64,000 nucleotides of DNA from Microvirga sp. VF16 (GCF_016864375.1 NZ_CP069355.1:434001-498000), one strand, 5' to 3'. Positions 38,068-47,460 are shown, counted from the stretch's first letter. The notes: generated by a model from the sequence alone, not told the origin. Made by a program: numbers and translations.

Positions 38068-38241
38068 TGGATTACCTTCATTCTGAGCAAGGGTTCCATT
38101 CAAGCAGCGTCTGTTCACACGCATCTTGCTTTGTGACGCAGGAAGGATCGTCAAAGCAGTTGCCCGTATGAGCGGACCTATGGAATCCTAGGAGTGACAC
38201 CTGCGCTGCCAGTTGACATTGTGTCGATGTGCGATCTGTCT

Positions 38242-38985
38242 TCAGTGCCTCAGGATTTGGCTCAAAAAGAGCTTTGTCCTGTCATGCCGTGGATTGGAGA
38301 AGAACTCATTGGGCGGACCTTCTTCCACGATCCGCCCCGCATCCATGAAGATCACACGATCGGCTACCGCTCGTGCGAAGCCCATCTCATGCGTCACGCA
38401 AACCATTGTCATCCCTTCGCGTGCGAGGGCTGTAATGGTCTCTAGCACCTCCGATACCATCTCCGGATCCAAGGCTGACGTCGGCTCATCGAAAAGCATG
38501 ACCGTCGGCTGCATACAGAGAGACCGGGCGATAGCAACGCGCTGTTGTTGCCCCCCTGAGAGTTGAGCAGGATATTTGTCGGCTTGTTCAGGAATGCGAA
38601 CTTTCTCGAGAAAGTGCATTGCTCGACGCTTGGCTTCTTCCTTGGGGACGCCTTTGATCCACATTGGACCGGCCATGCAGTTCATAAGAACCGTCATGTG
38701 CGGAAAAAGATTGAAATGCTGGAACACCATACCGACGTTCCGACGCACTTCAGCAATATCGCGCATTTTGTTGTGGAGGGGGATACCATTGACGATGATC
38801 TCACCCTTTTGGTGCGCCTCAAGTCGATTGAAGCAGCGTATCAGCGTTGACTTGCCGGAGCCGGAGGGACCACAAACAACGATCCGCTCTCCCTTCCTTA
38901 CGGTCAGATTGACGTCGTGCAGCACTTGAAATGTACCAAACCATTTCGAGACGTGCCTGACCTCGATAGTGTTTTCGCCATTCAT
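38242..38985 (-). CDS. Amino-acid ABC transporter ATP-binding protein (GlnQ/HisP type)
   Basis: 247 residues. Walker A GPSGSGKST near residue 39, signature LSGGQQQRVAIARSL near 144, Walker B VMLFDEPTSALDPEMV near 164, and the H-loop CVTHEMGFA. Typical polar amino-acid importer ATPase. Overlaps the permease gene by 4 bases. Confidence 0.93.
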   Translation of the reverse strand: MNGENTIEVRHVSKWFGTFQVLHDVNLTVRKGERIVVCGPSGSGKSTLIRCFNRLEAHQKGEIIVNGIPLHNKMRDIAEVRRNVGMVFQHFNLFPHMTVLMNCMAGPMWIKGVPKEEAKRRAMHFLEKVRIPEQADKYPAQLSGGQQQRVAIARSLCMQPTVMLFDEPTSALDPEMVSEVLETITALAREGMTMVCVTHEMGFARAVADRVIFMDAGRIVEEGPPNEFFSNPRHDRTKLFLSQILRH

Positions 38986-39956
38986 CTGATCTTGCTCCTG
39001 GCGTAGTGGCGTTCGATGCGAAGCTGGACGAACTCCATGCAGATCGAAAGAACCCAGTAAATGAGGGCGACGGCTATCAACATTTCCATGTGCTTGAAGG
39101 TCGCTTGACCGAGCGAGCGCGCCAGGAACATCAATTCCCAGACACCGACGATCGATACCAGAGAACTATCCTTCAGCATCGAAATAAAATGGTTTCCGGT
39201 TGGAGGAATAATAACAGGAAGCGCTTGCGGGAGGATGATCTTGCGCATGGTCAGACCAAATCCGAAGCCCATGGATCGGGACGCTTCCCATTGTCCTCGG
39301 TCGATGCTCTGAATGCCGGCGCGAAAGATCTCCGTCATGTAAGCACCGTAGCAGAGCGAAAGTGCAAGCACCCCAGAAGGCACGGCATCAAGGACGATCC
39401 CTAATTGCGGGAGCCCGAGATAAATGAGGTACAGCTGCATAAGCAGAGGCAGACCGCGAAAGAACGACGTGTAGAAACTAGAGATTGCAAATGCGAAGCC
39501 ATTGCCGGAAAGTTTTGCAACGGCGCCAACAACGGCAAGGATAGTCGCAAAGAAAATTGACACTGCCGCCACGTATACGGTGGTAAATAATCCTTGAGAT
39601 AACAAGATGGGTAAATTCTGCCAGATGAAGGGTAAGCTCAAATTGAAAGCATTGAAGAACCCTAAGAACAACAGCAGAAGTTCAAGCCATACAATGATCA
39701 CCTGCGCCTTGAACGGCGCAAAGCCGATCAGGACAACATTCATGCAGAAGAGCACAGCGATCACCACACCCGTGGCGAAGCGCCCATAGAGGCCACTTGC
39801 CAAAGGATCGCCGATCACAGGACGCATCAGTTCACCCATCACGGTGCCTGTTAAGTTAGCTGTGATGGAAAGGGCTAAGACGAGCGCGAAAACGATTCCC
39901 ACAAACCACGGCTTGTGAACCAGAACCTCCGACTCGACAGTATCGTTGTACAACAT
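38982..39956 (-). CDS. Amino-acid ABC transporter permease (GlnP/HisM type), long N-terminus
   Basis: 324 residues. The C-terminal 220 residues are the standard polar amino-acid permease domain with the EAA loop EASRSMGFGFGLTMRKIILPQALP. The first 100 residues add extra hydrophobic segments, as in single-permease opine/polar amino-acid systems. As only one permease gene is present, it probably works as a homodimer. Confidence 0.92.
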   Translation of the reverse strand: MLYNDTVESEVLVHKPWFVGIVFALVLALSITANLTGTVMGELMRPVIGDPLASGLYGRFATGVVIAVLFCMNVVLIGFAPFKAQVIIVWLELLLLFLGFFNAFNLSLPFIWQNLPILLSQGLFTTVYVAAVSIFFATILAVVGAVAKLSGNGFAFAISSFYTSFFRGLPLLMQLYLIYLGLPQLGIVLDAVPSGVLALSLCYGAYMTEIFRAGIQSIDRGQWEASRSMGFGFGLTMRKIILPQALPVIIPPTGNHFISMLKDSSLVSIVGVWELMFLARSLGQATFKHMEMLIAVALIYWVLSICMEFVQLRIERHYARSKIR

Positions 39957-39976
39957 CAGGCAACATCCAAGAAACG

Positions 39977-39998
39977 GCGGACCGGCAAGCCGGCCCGC
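39977..39998 (-). promoter_or_regulatory. Intercistronic hairpin between binding protein and permease
   Basis: GCGGACCGGC (39977-39986) can pair with GCCGGCCCGC (39989-39998) with one mismatch. There is no U-tract. Hairpins at this place often stabilise the upstream binding-protein message, giving more binding protein than permease. Confidence 0.55.
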
Positions 39999-40013
39999 GA
40001 TGGGTAAATACCG

Positions 40014-40850
40014 TCACTTTGCAGTCGTCACGTCTCGTCCAAACCACTTCATCGATAGCTCAGACAACTTCCCGCTTTCTTTCAGACCCTTAACCGCATC
40101 GGCGATCTTGTTGTCCAGTTCAGCGTCTCCAGGCAAAGTAGCAATGACAGCTGGCCCATAGACTAGAGCATCTCCCAACTGCCTGATGGGATATCCAGCC
40201 TTAATCGCGTCGAGAATGACGGTGTCGTCCCCGACGAATGCGTCCAACCTCTTCCCGTCGCCGATACGAAGATCGTCCAAAGCATTGTTAGACTGATCGT
40301 ACGTTTTGATCTCACCAGGCTTAAACTTATATTCGAATGACGGAACACCAATAAATTCATCTTTCTTGATGTCTTGGTTAAGGTAATGATACCCCATCCC
40401 GCTCGCCAACACACCAACACGCTTACCGTTAAGGTCCTCGATCTTAGTATTCTTGCTGTCCTTGTGGACCGCAGCGATGTACCCGCCGTACTGGTAGATC
40501 GCCGGAAAACTGAAGATTTTTGCTCGTTCCTTCGTCGGCGCCATCGCAGCGACAACGACGTCCCAGCGCCCCTGCCACTTTCCTGAGGTGATGATGTCCC
40601 AAGCGGGAGTCTGATACTTCACCCCCACGCCGATGTGCTCGGCGATCAGCTTTCCCACATCGACGTCGAAGCCTACGAGCTCGCCCTTGTCGTTCAGAAA
40701 CGAACTTGGCGGATAGTTTGGCGAGACTGCCACGGTGAGGGTTTTTGAGGCGAGTGCTCGGTTAAGCACTTCGCCGGCGTTTGCAGATGAAGCTAGCGAC
40801 ATCGCTGCGACGGACGCCGCAATTGCCAATTTTCCCAACACTGTTCTCAT
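40014..40850 (-). CDS. Amino-acid ABC transporter substrate-binding protein (family 3)
   Basis: 278 residues. ATG 40850 has AAGGGA 8 bases upstream. A Sec signal peptide (about residues 1-24, ending ANA) exports it to the periplasm. The mature domain (TLTVAVSPNYPPSSFLND, GELVGFDVDVGKLIAEHI, WDVVVAAMAPTKERAK) is a polar amino-acid-type ligand binder. It is paralogous to the broken gene at 57110-57390. First gene of the operon that continues into the permease, ATPase and amidohydrolase. Confidence 0.93.
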   Translation of the reverse strand: MRTVLGKLAIAASVAAMSLASSANAGEVLNRALASKTLTVAVSPNYPPSSFLNDKGELVGFDVDVGKLIAEHIGVGVKYQTPAWDIITSGKWQGRWDVVVAAMAPTKERAKIFSFPAIYQYGGYIAAVHKDSKNTKIEDLNGKRVGVLASGMGYHYLNQDIKKDEFIGVPSFEYKFKPGEIKTYDQSNNALDDLRIGDGKRLDAFVGDDTVILDAIKAGYPIRQLGDALVYGPAVIATLPGDAELDNKIADAVKGLKESGKLSELSMKWFGRDVTTAK

Positions 40851-40963
40851 AGCTGAGTTCCCTTCTTTGATGATTGTTTTGGCGCCGACCGATTTCCGCT
40901 TCACGCGATGGCCCCCGGTCGCGGTGGCCGCGCAGCAGCGAACGTATCCGCGCTAACTCCAGT

Positions 40964-40992
40964 GTTATCAAATGTTCATAGACCTGTGTCAA
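40964..40992 (-). promoter_or_regulatory. Candidate sigma-70 promoter of the amino-acid ABC operon
   Basis: On the minus strand a perfect -35 TTGACA (40987-40992) is followed after 17 bases by GATAAC (40964-40969), 4 of 6 matches to the -10 consensus, 114 bases before the binding-protein start. Confidence 0.5.
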
Positions 40993-41190
40993 CCTAATTC
41001 TGTGGAAAGTTTTTACCGTGTCTATGATCCCTGTCGTGGGGCTAAGATACATCGTCCGGTTTTGGCTAGTCTGTCCCACCCTCCGCAGCCGAGTGCAAAT
41101 GCCCGTTCATGCAACGAGTGAGAGCAAAGGTCACTAGAGGCCGCGCTACACAGACCGTGAACTTTCAAAAATCGACCTATTGACTACTAT

Positions 41191-41208
41191 CTGTAAATTA
41201 CATTACAG
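41191..41208. promoter_or_regulatory. Candidate RpiR operator
   Basis: CTGTAAATTACATTACAG has CTGTAA/TTACAG arms around six bases. It resembles the TGTAAT...ATTACA sites bound by the RpiR-family regulator HexR. It lies between the divergent ABC operon and the RpiR gene, 66-83 bases before the latter. Confidence 0.5.
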
Positions 41209-41273
41209 AGATGCCCTGGTGTTGACGGACAGGGCTTTGCCGAGCCGTGCCATGCGCAGGAGAAACTGACCCC

Positions 41274-42152
41274 GTGGCGAATTCTCAGACCCTGATTGCG
41301 GACCGCATTTCTGCGGCTATGAGCTCGATGACCAGCTCAGAGAAGCGTGCTGCCCGAGTGCTTTTGGCAAGATACCCTGCCGCCGGCCTCGAAAGCGTGA
41401 CCGCATTTGCAGAAGAGGCTGAAATCAGCGCCCCCACTGTGTTACGCTTCATCACCAAGCTTGGATTCACCGGCTATCCAGACTTTCGCCGCGCGTTGCG
41501 GGACGAAATCGACGAGAGCCGGAAGTTCCCGCTGACAAGGCCGCGCCCCGAGACGCTGGACGCCGGGAGCGACTTCGGTAACGAACTTTTAGGTGTTGTG
41601 CGATCGACCCTAGCGGAGCTCGATGCCGAGGTGGTTGAACAGGTAATCGAGCTATTTGCTGATGAACGGCGCAGTATCAACGTCTTGGGAGGCGACCTAA
41701 CCACGACTGTCGCCGGTCACCTCCTATATCATCTGCGCAAGATGAGGCGCTCAGTGTTCGAGCTGCCGGCCGCCGTTCAAGAACGCGCTGACCGTCTCAT
41801 CGATCTTGGCAAAAAGGACATCGTCGTCTTGTTTGACGTCCGTCGTTATCAAGCTGACGTCGTCACGACCGCTCGTATAGCGGCTCAAAGAGGATGCACC
41901 ATCATCGTCTTTACAGATCAGTGGATGTCTGAAGCCTCCGAAGTGGCTACGCATGTCTTTCGCGCGAAGGTGGAGACATCCTCGCCCTGGGACAGCCTCC
42001 TGGGCCTGACTGCCATTGTTGAAATGATCGCGCTCGCTCTGGATCGACGCCTTTGGTCAGTCGTTCGACCCCGGCTCGAAACGGTAGAGCGGTACAAACT
42101 CAATCTCTTAAGCCAAGAAAAAGAACCCCCTTCGGCTGAGAAAGATCGGTGA
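41274..42152 (+). CDS. MurR/RpiR-family transcriptional regulator
   Basis: About 292 residues from the GTG at 41274 (AGGAG 11 bases upstream); a GTG at 41247 would add nine. RpiR helix-turn-helix (MTSSEKRAARVLLARYP, AEEAEISAPTVLRFITKLGFTGYPDFRRAL) and a degenerate SIS domain (about 125-265). Divergent from the amino-acid ABC operon and followed by a peptidase and glutamate dehydrogenase, so it probably governs this uptake and breakdown module. Confidence 0.88.
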   Translation: MANSQTLIADRISAAMSSMTSSEKRAARVLLARYPAAGLESVTAFAEEAEISAPTVLRFITKLGFTGYPDFRRALRDEIDESRKFPLTRPRPETLDAGSDFGNELLGVVRSTLAELDAEVVEQVIELFADERRSINVLGGDLTTTVAGHLLYHLRKMRRSVFELPAAVQERADRLIDLGKKDIVVLFDVRRYQADVVTTARIAAQRGCTIIVFTDQWMSEASEVATHVFRAKVETSSPWDSLLGLTAIVEMIALALDRRLWSVVRPRLETVERYKLNLLSQEKEPPSAEKDR

Positions 42153-42369
42153 CGCAATGCGCTTGATGCGCGCTTCATTCTCCATTTGGCCACTACAGGA
42201 CGTCAGCGGCGATACCAAAGGAACAGGAGCGAACGCAGTGCGCAAGCCTGTTCGCCAGCGATAATACAACGCCAGACTGGAGCAACGCGCCCCGGGGAAA
42301 GATCCTGGCTAAGTTGCGTTCCCGATCCGACCCTTTGACCAAAAAATTTGCGGAAATGAGAACAAGACG

Positions 42370-43617
42370 ATGACGAACCTTAAGGATCAGCTTCTCCTCA
42401 GTCTTTCGGAGCGCGAGAGCGAAATGCTGGATTTCTTGCGCCGCCTGATTCAGGCGCCGACGCCGAATCCGCCCGGGAACACCACAGCTGCCATGAATCT
42501 GGTTTCGCAGTTTCTGTCGGAGCGCGGGATCCCGTATGAAATTGTGGAGCCCAATAAGGGGATGCCTAACCTTATCGCCGAGTTTAGTGGTGGCGAAGGC
42601 GAGGGCCCGCGACTCGTCTTGAACGGACATCTTGACGTCTTCCCAGTCGGCGACCTTACTCAGTGGTCACACGATCCGTGGGCCGCAATTCAGGCTGACG
42701 ATTGCATCTTTGGCAGGGGCGCTTGCGACATGAAGTCTGGCACGACCGCGCTTCTGTTCGCCTTCGCAGAACTTCACGCGGTGCGAGAGCATCTCAGAGG
42801 TTCGCTAGTTCTCACCGTGGTTTCGGATGAAGAAACGTTTGGTCCGTGGGGAGCTCGCTATCTCGTCGAACATAGGAAAGAAGTTCTTGGAGACTGTTTG
42901 CTGAGCGGCGAACCCACCAGCCCCTACGCGTTACGGTTCGGTGAGAAGGGCCGCCTGTGGATCAAGATCCGCGTCCGCACCCCCGGCGCTCACGGGGCCT
43001 ACGTTCATATGAGCCGAAATCCAATCGCGATCGCCGCCGATCTGATCGCGAGGCTTCAGTCGCTTGAAGAGATACGCAGCCCAGCGGATACTCCCCTCAC
43101 GGCTACGCTCCAGAGGAATGCCGCGACCATTGACAAGGCTTACGGGCCAGGCGCGTCAGCTATTATTTCATCGACCACCTTGAATGTGGGGGCCATCAAA
43201 GGCGGCGTGAAGATCAATATGGTGCCCTCAGACTGTGAGTTCGAGGTTGATATACGCACGCCGCCGGACGTGCCTCACGCGGAGGTGATGGAGCGTCTAA
43301 GAACCATCGTATCCGCCTTCCCTGAAGCCGAGGTCGAGGTCTTGGACCAAGATGCCGCGAGCACCTCTCCCCCGGATCACCCGATGGTCCGGGCATTGAT
43401 TCAGAATGCGATGCATGTGTCTGACGTCGAACCAAAGCCGATCATTGCGCTTGGTGGATGTGACGCGCGTCTCTGGCGCTACGCGGGAATACCAGCGTTC
43501 GTCTACGGGCCATCGCCGACGGGGATGGGCACCGCGGATGAGTTGGTGCGTGTTGACGAGTTTTTGCACGTTGCAAAGACGCACACCTTGGCAGCCTTTG
43601 ACTATCTATCGAAGTGA
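42370..43617 (+). CDS. M20-family deacylase (ArgE/DapE type)
   Basis: 415 residues. Zn ligand motifs are VLNGHLDVFPVGD (about residue 88), FGRGACDMKSG (Asp near 120), SDEETFGPWGARYL (Glu pair near 154) and a C-terminal His region. Family members hydrolyse N-acyl amino acids such as acetylornithine or succinyl-diaminopimelate. It is not next to arg or dap genes and lies in a catabolic cluster, so a role in degrading an N-acylated amino acid is more likely (inference). Confidence 0.88.
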   Translation: MTNLKDQLLLSLSERESEMLDFLRRLIQAPTPNPPGNTTAAMNLVSQFLSERGIPYEIVEPNKGMPNLIAEFSGGEGEGPRLVLNGHLDVFPVGDLTQWSHDPWAAIQADDCIFGRGACDMKSGTTALLFAFAELHAVREHLRGSLVLTVVSDEETFGPWGARYLVEHRKEVLGDCLLSGEPTSPYALRFGEKGRLWIKIRVRTPGAHGAYVHMSRNPIAIAADLIARLQSLEEIRSPADTPLTATLQRNAATIDKAYGPGASAIISSTTLNVGAIKGGVKINMVPSDCEFEVDIRTPPDVPHAEVMERLRTIVSAFPEAEVEVLDQDAASTSPPDHPMVRALIQNAMHVSDVEPKPIIALGGCDARLWRYAGIPAFVYGPSPTGMGTADELVRVDEFLHVAKTHTLAAFDYLSK

Positions 43618-43982
43618 TATGGCAGAGCTAGATTGCGGTCGCTCAGGAACTCTTCGCAGGCGCCGCTGCAGAAAGTTTCAGCTGGCGGCGGATGGATGAA
43701 TACTGGACAATTCTAGATCGCTGGGTTCTGCCACGCTGGCGACTGCAGTGGCGCTGAGCTTGTCGGACCGTATTTGGTACTATGCTTTTGCATCCAGAGC
43801 GAAAGAGCCGAACTCTTAAAGAGAGAGTATCTCAACGAAATTGCTTGCCAGAAAGGACAGAGCGCGCCGGCCGATCACGCTGATTTACCCGATGCTCGCG
43901 CGCGATGGCCTCATCAAATTTTGCCGAGCGGAAGCAGATACTCGGCGCTCGCAAAGTTCATCGAATTCAAAGGAAGTACCAA
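43618..43982. other. Intergenic region upstream of glutamate dehydrogenase
   Basis: 365 bases with no supported gene or hairpin. It presumably contains the promoter of the glutamate dehydrogenase gene. An in-frame extension of that gene to 43905 has no ribosome site. Confidence 0.4.
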
Positions 43983-45428
43983 GTGAATGCTACGCCACAA
44001 TCCAACAATTTCGGCAGTCAAGCGACCTCCGCTAACTTCCTCCAAAGCGTCGACCAGAACTTCCGCCATGCCATGACATTCCTCGACCTGCCAGAGGGTT
44101 TGGCGGAGCGGATCATTCAGTGCAATTCGACCTACACCGTCCGCTTCGGCGTTCGGCTGCGTGGCCGCATGTACAGCTTCATCGGCTGGCGGTCAGTGCA
44201 TAGCGAGCACTGCGAACCGGTGAAGGGCGGCATTCGCTACGCGCCCAATGCCGATGCGGAGGAGGTCGAAGCGCTTGCAGCTCTGATGACGCTCAAATGC
44301 TCGCTTGTCGACGTGCCGTTCGGAGGCACGAAAGGCGCTCTCAAGATCGATCCAGGCGAATGGACGCCGCAGGAACTCGAGCGGATAACCCGCCGTTTTA
44401 CCCAGGAACTCAATAAGCGGGGGCTCATCGGCCCCGGCGTCAACGTTCCGGCCCCCGACATCGGGACGGGTGAACGGGAAATGGCCTGGATGATGGACGA
44501 GTTCCGCCGTGCCAATCCGACCGACGTCATCAATGCCCGCGCTTGCGTGACCGGCAAGCCGCTATCGAAGGGCGGGATTGCCGGGCGCACTGAAGCAACG
44601 GGGCGGGGCGTGCAGTTCGCCATCCAGAGCTACCTCCGCGATCCTCGCACCACAGGTCTGAACGGCCGACGCGATCTCAAAGGCGCCGCCGTGGTCGTCC
44701 AGGGGTTCGGCAATGTCGGCTATCACGCCGCAAAGTTCCTCTCCGAGGAGGACGGTGCGCTCATTACGGTGGTTGCGGAACGCGACGGCTATGTCGCCAA
44801 CCCAGACGGCCTGGCAATCGATGCGCTAAAGCAGCATCAGGTCTGCACAGGCAGCATCCTCGGTTTCGATGGCGGCAAGTCGTTTCCTGGCGATATGACG
44901 GGCATCGAACAACCGTGCGATATGCTCATCCCGGCAGCGATGGAAAATGCCATTCATGCCGAGAATGCGGAGCGTATTAAGGCGCATCTCCTCGTGGAAG
45001 CGGCCAACGGCCCTGTGACATTTGAGGCGGACAAGATCCTTCGCTCGTGTGGTGTGACGATCCTTCCGGATCTCTACGTCAATGCCGGCGGCGTGGTCGT
45101 CAGCTACTTCGAGTGGGTGAAAAACCTAACGCACATTCCCTTCGGCCTGATGGAACGGCGGCGTCGCGAGCGCCGCAACCATGCGATAGCGACGGCGCTC
45201 GAACGGATGACCGGCAAAGACTTCCCGGCCGACATGCGCGATGAGTTTCTCGAAGGTGGCGCCGAGATCGACCTTGTGCGCTCCGGACTGGAAGATGTCA
45301 TGCGCAGCACGTGGGCGCGCATCGCCGACCTGATGCAAGAGCAACCGGAACTCCGTGATTACAGAACTGCAGCATACGTAGCGTCCATCCGACAGATCGC
45401 TGACGCCTACGAAGCGATCGGGATCTAG
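43983..45428 (+). CDS. gdhA: Glutamate dehydrogenase (Glu/Leu/Phe/Val family)
   Basis: 481 residues from a GTG at 43983 with AGGAAG upstream. Oxidatively deaminates glutamate to 2-oxoglutarate (or the reverse) with NAD(P). The active-site region KGGIRYAPNADAEEVEALA and PFGGTKGAL, the catalytic Asp in NVPAPDIGTGEREMAWM, and the Rossmann GFGNVGYHAAK are intact. NAD versus NADP preference was not judged. It would drain glutamate released by the neighbouring hydrolases and glutaminase. An IS5-type end begins two bases after its stop codon. Confidence 0.9.
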   Translation: MNATPQSNNFGSQATSANFLQSVDQNFRHAMTFLDLPEGLAERIIQCNSTYTVRFGVRLRGRMYSFIGWRSVHSEHCEPVKGGIRYAPNADAEEVEALAALMTLKCSLVDVPFGGTKGALKIDPGEWTPQELERITRRFTQELNKRGLIGPGVNVPAPDIGTGEREMAWMMDEFRRANPTDVINARACVTGKPLSKGGIAGRTEATGRGVQFAIQSYLRDPRTTGLNGRRDLKGAAVVVQGFGNVGYHAAKFLSEEDGALITVVAERDGYVANPDGLAIDALKQHQVCTGSILGFDGGKSFPGDMTGIEQPCDMLIPAAMENAIHAENAERIKAHLLVEAANGPVTFEADKILRSCGVTILPDLYVNAGGVVVSYFEWVKNLTHIPFGLMERRRRERRNHAIATALERMTGKDFPADMRDEFLEGGAEIDLVRSGLEDVMRSTWARIADLMQEQPELRDYRTAAYVASIRQIADAYEAIGI

Positions 45429-45430
45429 CA

Positions 45431-45837
45431 GGCTGCTGAAAAACCCACTGGCATTTGGATTGGGCAAATGATCTCCTGCGGTTGCAACAGGGGGACTGAC
45501 TTGGATGCGCGGTAGGGATGAATGGACGGGGTGCAGTTTTCGTATGTCGACCTTGAGGCGCATTTTCCGGCAAAGCATCCGCTTCGGCTGATGCGCGAGC
45601 TGGTGAATGCTTCGCTTTCGGCGCTGGATGGGCTTTCGCGGTTCTCTATGCGAAGACGGGTCGGCCACTGTTAGCGCTGGAACGGCTGCTGCAGATGCTC
45701 TAGTCGGTCTGCTCCGAGCGTTAGTTGATGGAGCAGCTGGAGTTCGACCTGTTGTTCCGCTGGTTCGTCGTGCTTGGGATCGAGGAGGCGGAATAGGATG
45801 CCTCGTCGTTCTCGAAGAACCGAGAGCGCTGCTGACG
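45431..45837 (+). pseudogene. IS5-family element, left end plus transposase N-terminal fragment
   Basis: GGCTGCTGAAAAACCC at 45431-45446 is a typical left terminal repeat of this IS group. The transposase start at 45505 (MRGRDEWTG) shifts frame after nine codons into FSYVDLEAHFPAKHPLRLMRELVN, then decays through further shifts and stops (QLEFDLLFRWFV-like, then SFSKNRERC). It ends abruptly where an IS630 fragment begins at 45838. Confidence 0.78.
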
Positions 45838-46363
45838 ACGGAGCCAGCCCGGGCTGCCACTCAAAAAGGGGCACCTCGGGACCATGACGCACGACGACAA
45901 GCGCCATGGTACCACAACGCTGTTTGCTGTCCTGAACGTGCTGGACGGCACCGTGATTGGACGCAACATGCAGCGTCACCGGCATCAGGAACTCATCCGC
46001 ATCCTGAACACCATCGAGGCTCAGGTGCCGGCGGGCAAGGCCGTGCACGTCATCCTCGACAACTATGGGGCGCACAAGCATGCCAAGGTGCGCGCCTGGC
46101 TGGAGCGCCATGAGCGCTTCACCTTCCACTTCGTCCCGACCTCATGCTCGTGGCTCAAAGCGGTAGAGGGCTTCTTCGCTAAGCTCACGCGCCAGCGGCT
46201 CAAGCGCGGCGTCTTCCATTCGGTGATCGATCTCCAGCAGGCCATCAATCGCTATGTCGCTGGAAGCAATGCGCGTCCCAAGCCCTTCATCTGCACCGCC
46301 GATCCAGATGACATCATCGCCACCGTTCGGCGCGGGCACCAAGTGCTAGATTCCATCCACTAG
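45838..46363 (+). pseudogene. IS630-family transposase C-terminal (DDE) fragment
   Basis: Reads RSQPGLPLKKGHLGTMTHDDK, then an open frame with VILDNYGAHKH (Asp) and TSCSWLKAVEGFFAKL, where the last catalytic Glu follows the family pattern NQVEGFF-like. The N-terminal HTH and first Asp are missing. It is fused directly to the IS5 fragment on its left. Unlike IS630 copies A and B, no terminal repeat could be paired. Confidence 0.8.
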
Positions 46364-46702
46364 GCCTCGATCTTCTTACACGCTTTGAGTCTTCCTCCTC
46401 CCAAGATGACCAGAACAACGACGATCACCGTCCCGCAACAAAAACGGAAGGCAGTTGCGGCGATGCCGGGTTGATTCTCTCGCAGTTACCTGAAACATTT
46501 GCTGCTCCAGCTCCCGGTGACTGGGACCAGTAACGAAGAGTGTCACCAGGAGTTCATCAAGCGTCATCAAAGCAAATGCAGCCCCTGAAATGAGCCTCAG
46601 AACTGACACGGTCCAGGCGACGTATGGCATGAAACCAAGGCTCGCGACCGCTGGTTCCACGAGAATGGTAAGTACGGTCATTGTAGCGCTCAGGGATTTC
46701 AT
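46361..46702 (-). pseudogene. Fragment of a PotC-type ABC permease
   Basis: Reverse-strand remnant: ISGAAFALMTLDELLVTLFVTGP matches the conserved C-terminal part of PotC-like permeases (residues shown in part). After a 1-base shift near 46485 the other frame continues LRENQPGIAA and then a hydrophobic segment TVIVVVLVILGGG with a Lys-rich end and a TAG at 46361-46363. The N-terminal membrane segments are missing. It marks a lost ABC importer next to the XRE-cupin regulator, on the same strand. Confidence 0.7.
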
Positions 46703-46817
46703 GGGGCTGCCCTATTGTCTCCTGCGATTACCAGATAAGAAGGCACATTTGCGTCAGTTTGGGAGCGACGCTATACCACTCGGTGACTATTCTCACCCTA
46801 GTTGCAGCTGCCGCGGG

Positions 46818-47366
46818 TCAGTAGGTGGGCGGCGTGATCGCACTAAGGATTTCGCTATGACCATCGTGAACGTTCCGAAAGCGATGCGGTAAACGGCTGT
46901 CAAAATAGTAGCCATCACCGGGCTTGAGGATTCGCTTTTGATTTCCTACGGTGACCTCGACGGTACCGGCTAAAACCATGCCAGCTTCTTGCGCTGCGTG
47001 AGTGAATTCCTCACCACTATCTGCGCGCGGTGCATATCGTTCGTGCAACATCAGCATCTGACGGTTGGGATGATCGAAGCCGATGACGCGATACGAAACT
47101 GTATCCACCTTTCCAATCTCAACGAGGTCCGTAGAGGAATAGAACGGTGAATATGGAAGGCTTGATTGCAGATCGGAGAAGAAGCCGGGAAGCGTCGTAC
47201 CTAGCGCATCGAGCACAGCAGCCAGCGTGTCGATCGATGGGCTCATGCAATCGCGCTCAATGAGCGAAATGGTCGAATGAGATAGTCCCGACCGAGCCGC
47301 TAACTCTCTTACACCGAGGTCCCGTCGCCGACGCAGTTCACGCAGTTTGCTCCCAATGTTCGGCAT
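46818..47366 (-). CDS. XRE-family regulator with cupin domain
   Basis: 182 residues. The N-terminal helix-turn-helix (about 5-60: LRELRRRRDLGVRELAARSG, STISLIERD) is followed by a small cupin barrel (about 105-178: GMVLAGTVEVTVGNQKRILKPGD, DSRLPHRFRN). Such proteins, for example PuuR-like regulators, usually repress nearby catabolic genes and bind a small metabolite. It is divergent from the HisD-family gene, and a 20-bp palindrome lies between them (47441-47460). Confidence 0.9.
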   Translation of the reverse strand: MPNIGSKLRELRRRRDLGVRELAARSGLSHSTISLIERDCMSPSIDTLAAVLDALGTTLPGFFSDLQSSLPYSPFYSSTDLVEIGKVDTVSYRVIGFDHPNRQMLMLHERYAPRADSGEEFTHAAQEAGMVLAGTVEVTVGNQKRILKPGDGYYFDSRLPHRFRNVHDGHSEILSAITPPTY

Positions 47367-47440
47367 TCGTAGCTCCCTTGTGTGATATGATGCACGGATA
47401 ATGAGATCCTCCCAATGAAGAGAACACCAAGAGGAGGCAG

Positions 47441-47460
47441 ATAACCGCGCAGGCGGTTAT
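47441..47460. promoter_or_regulatory. 20-bp palindrome, candidate XRE-cupin operator
   Basis: ATAACCGCGCAGGCGGTTAT: perfect 8-base arms (ATAACCGC/GCGGTTAT) around GCAG. A further AGGCGGTT copy lies 20 bases on (47471-47478), two helical turns away. It lies between the divergent XRE-cupin and HisD-family genes. Confidence 0.6.
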
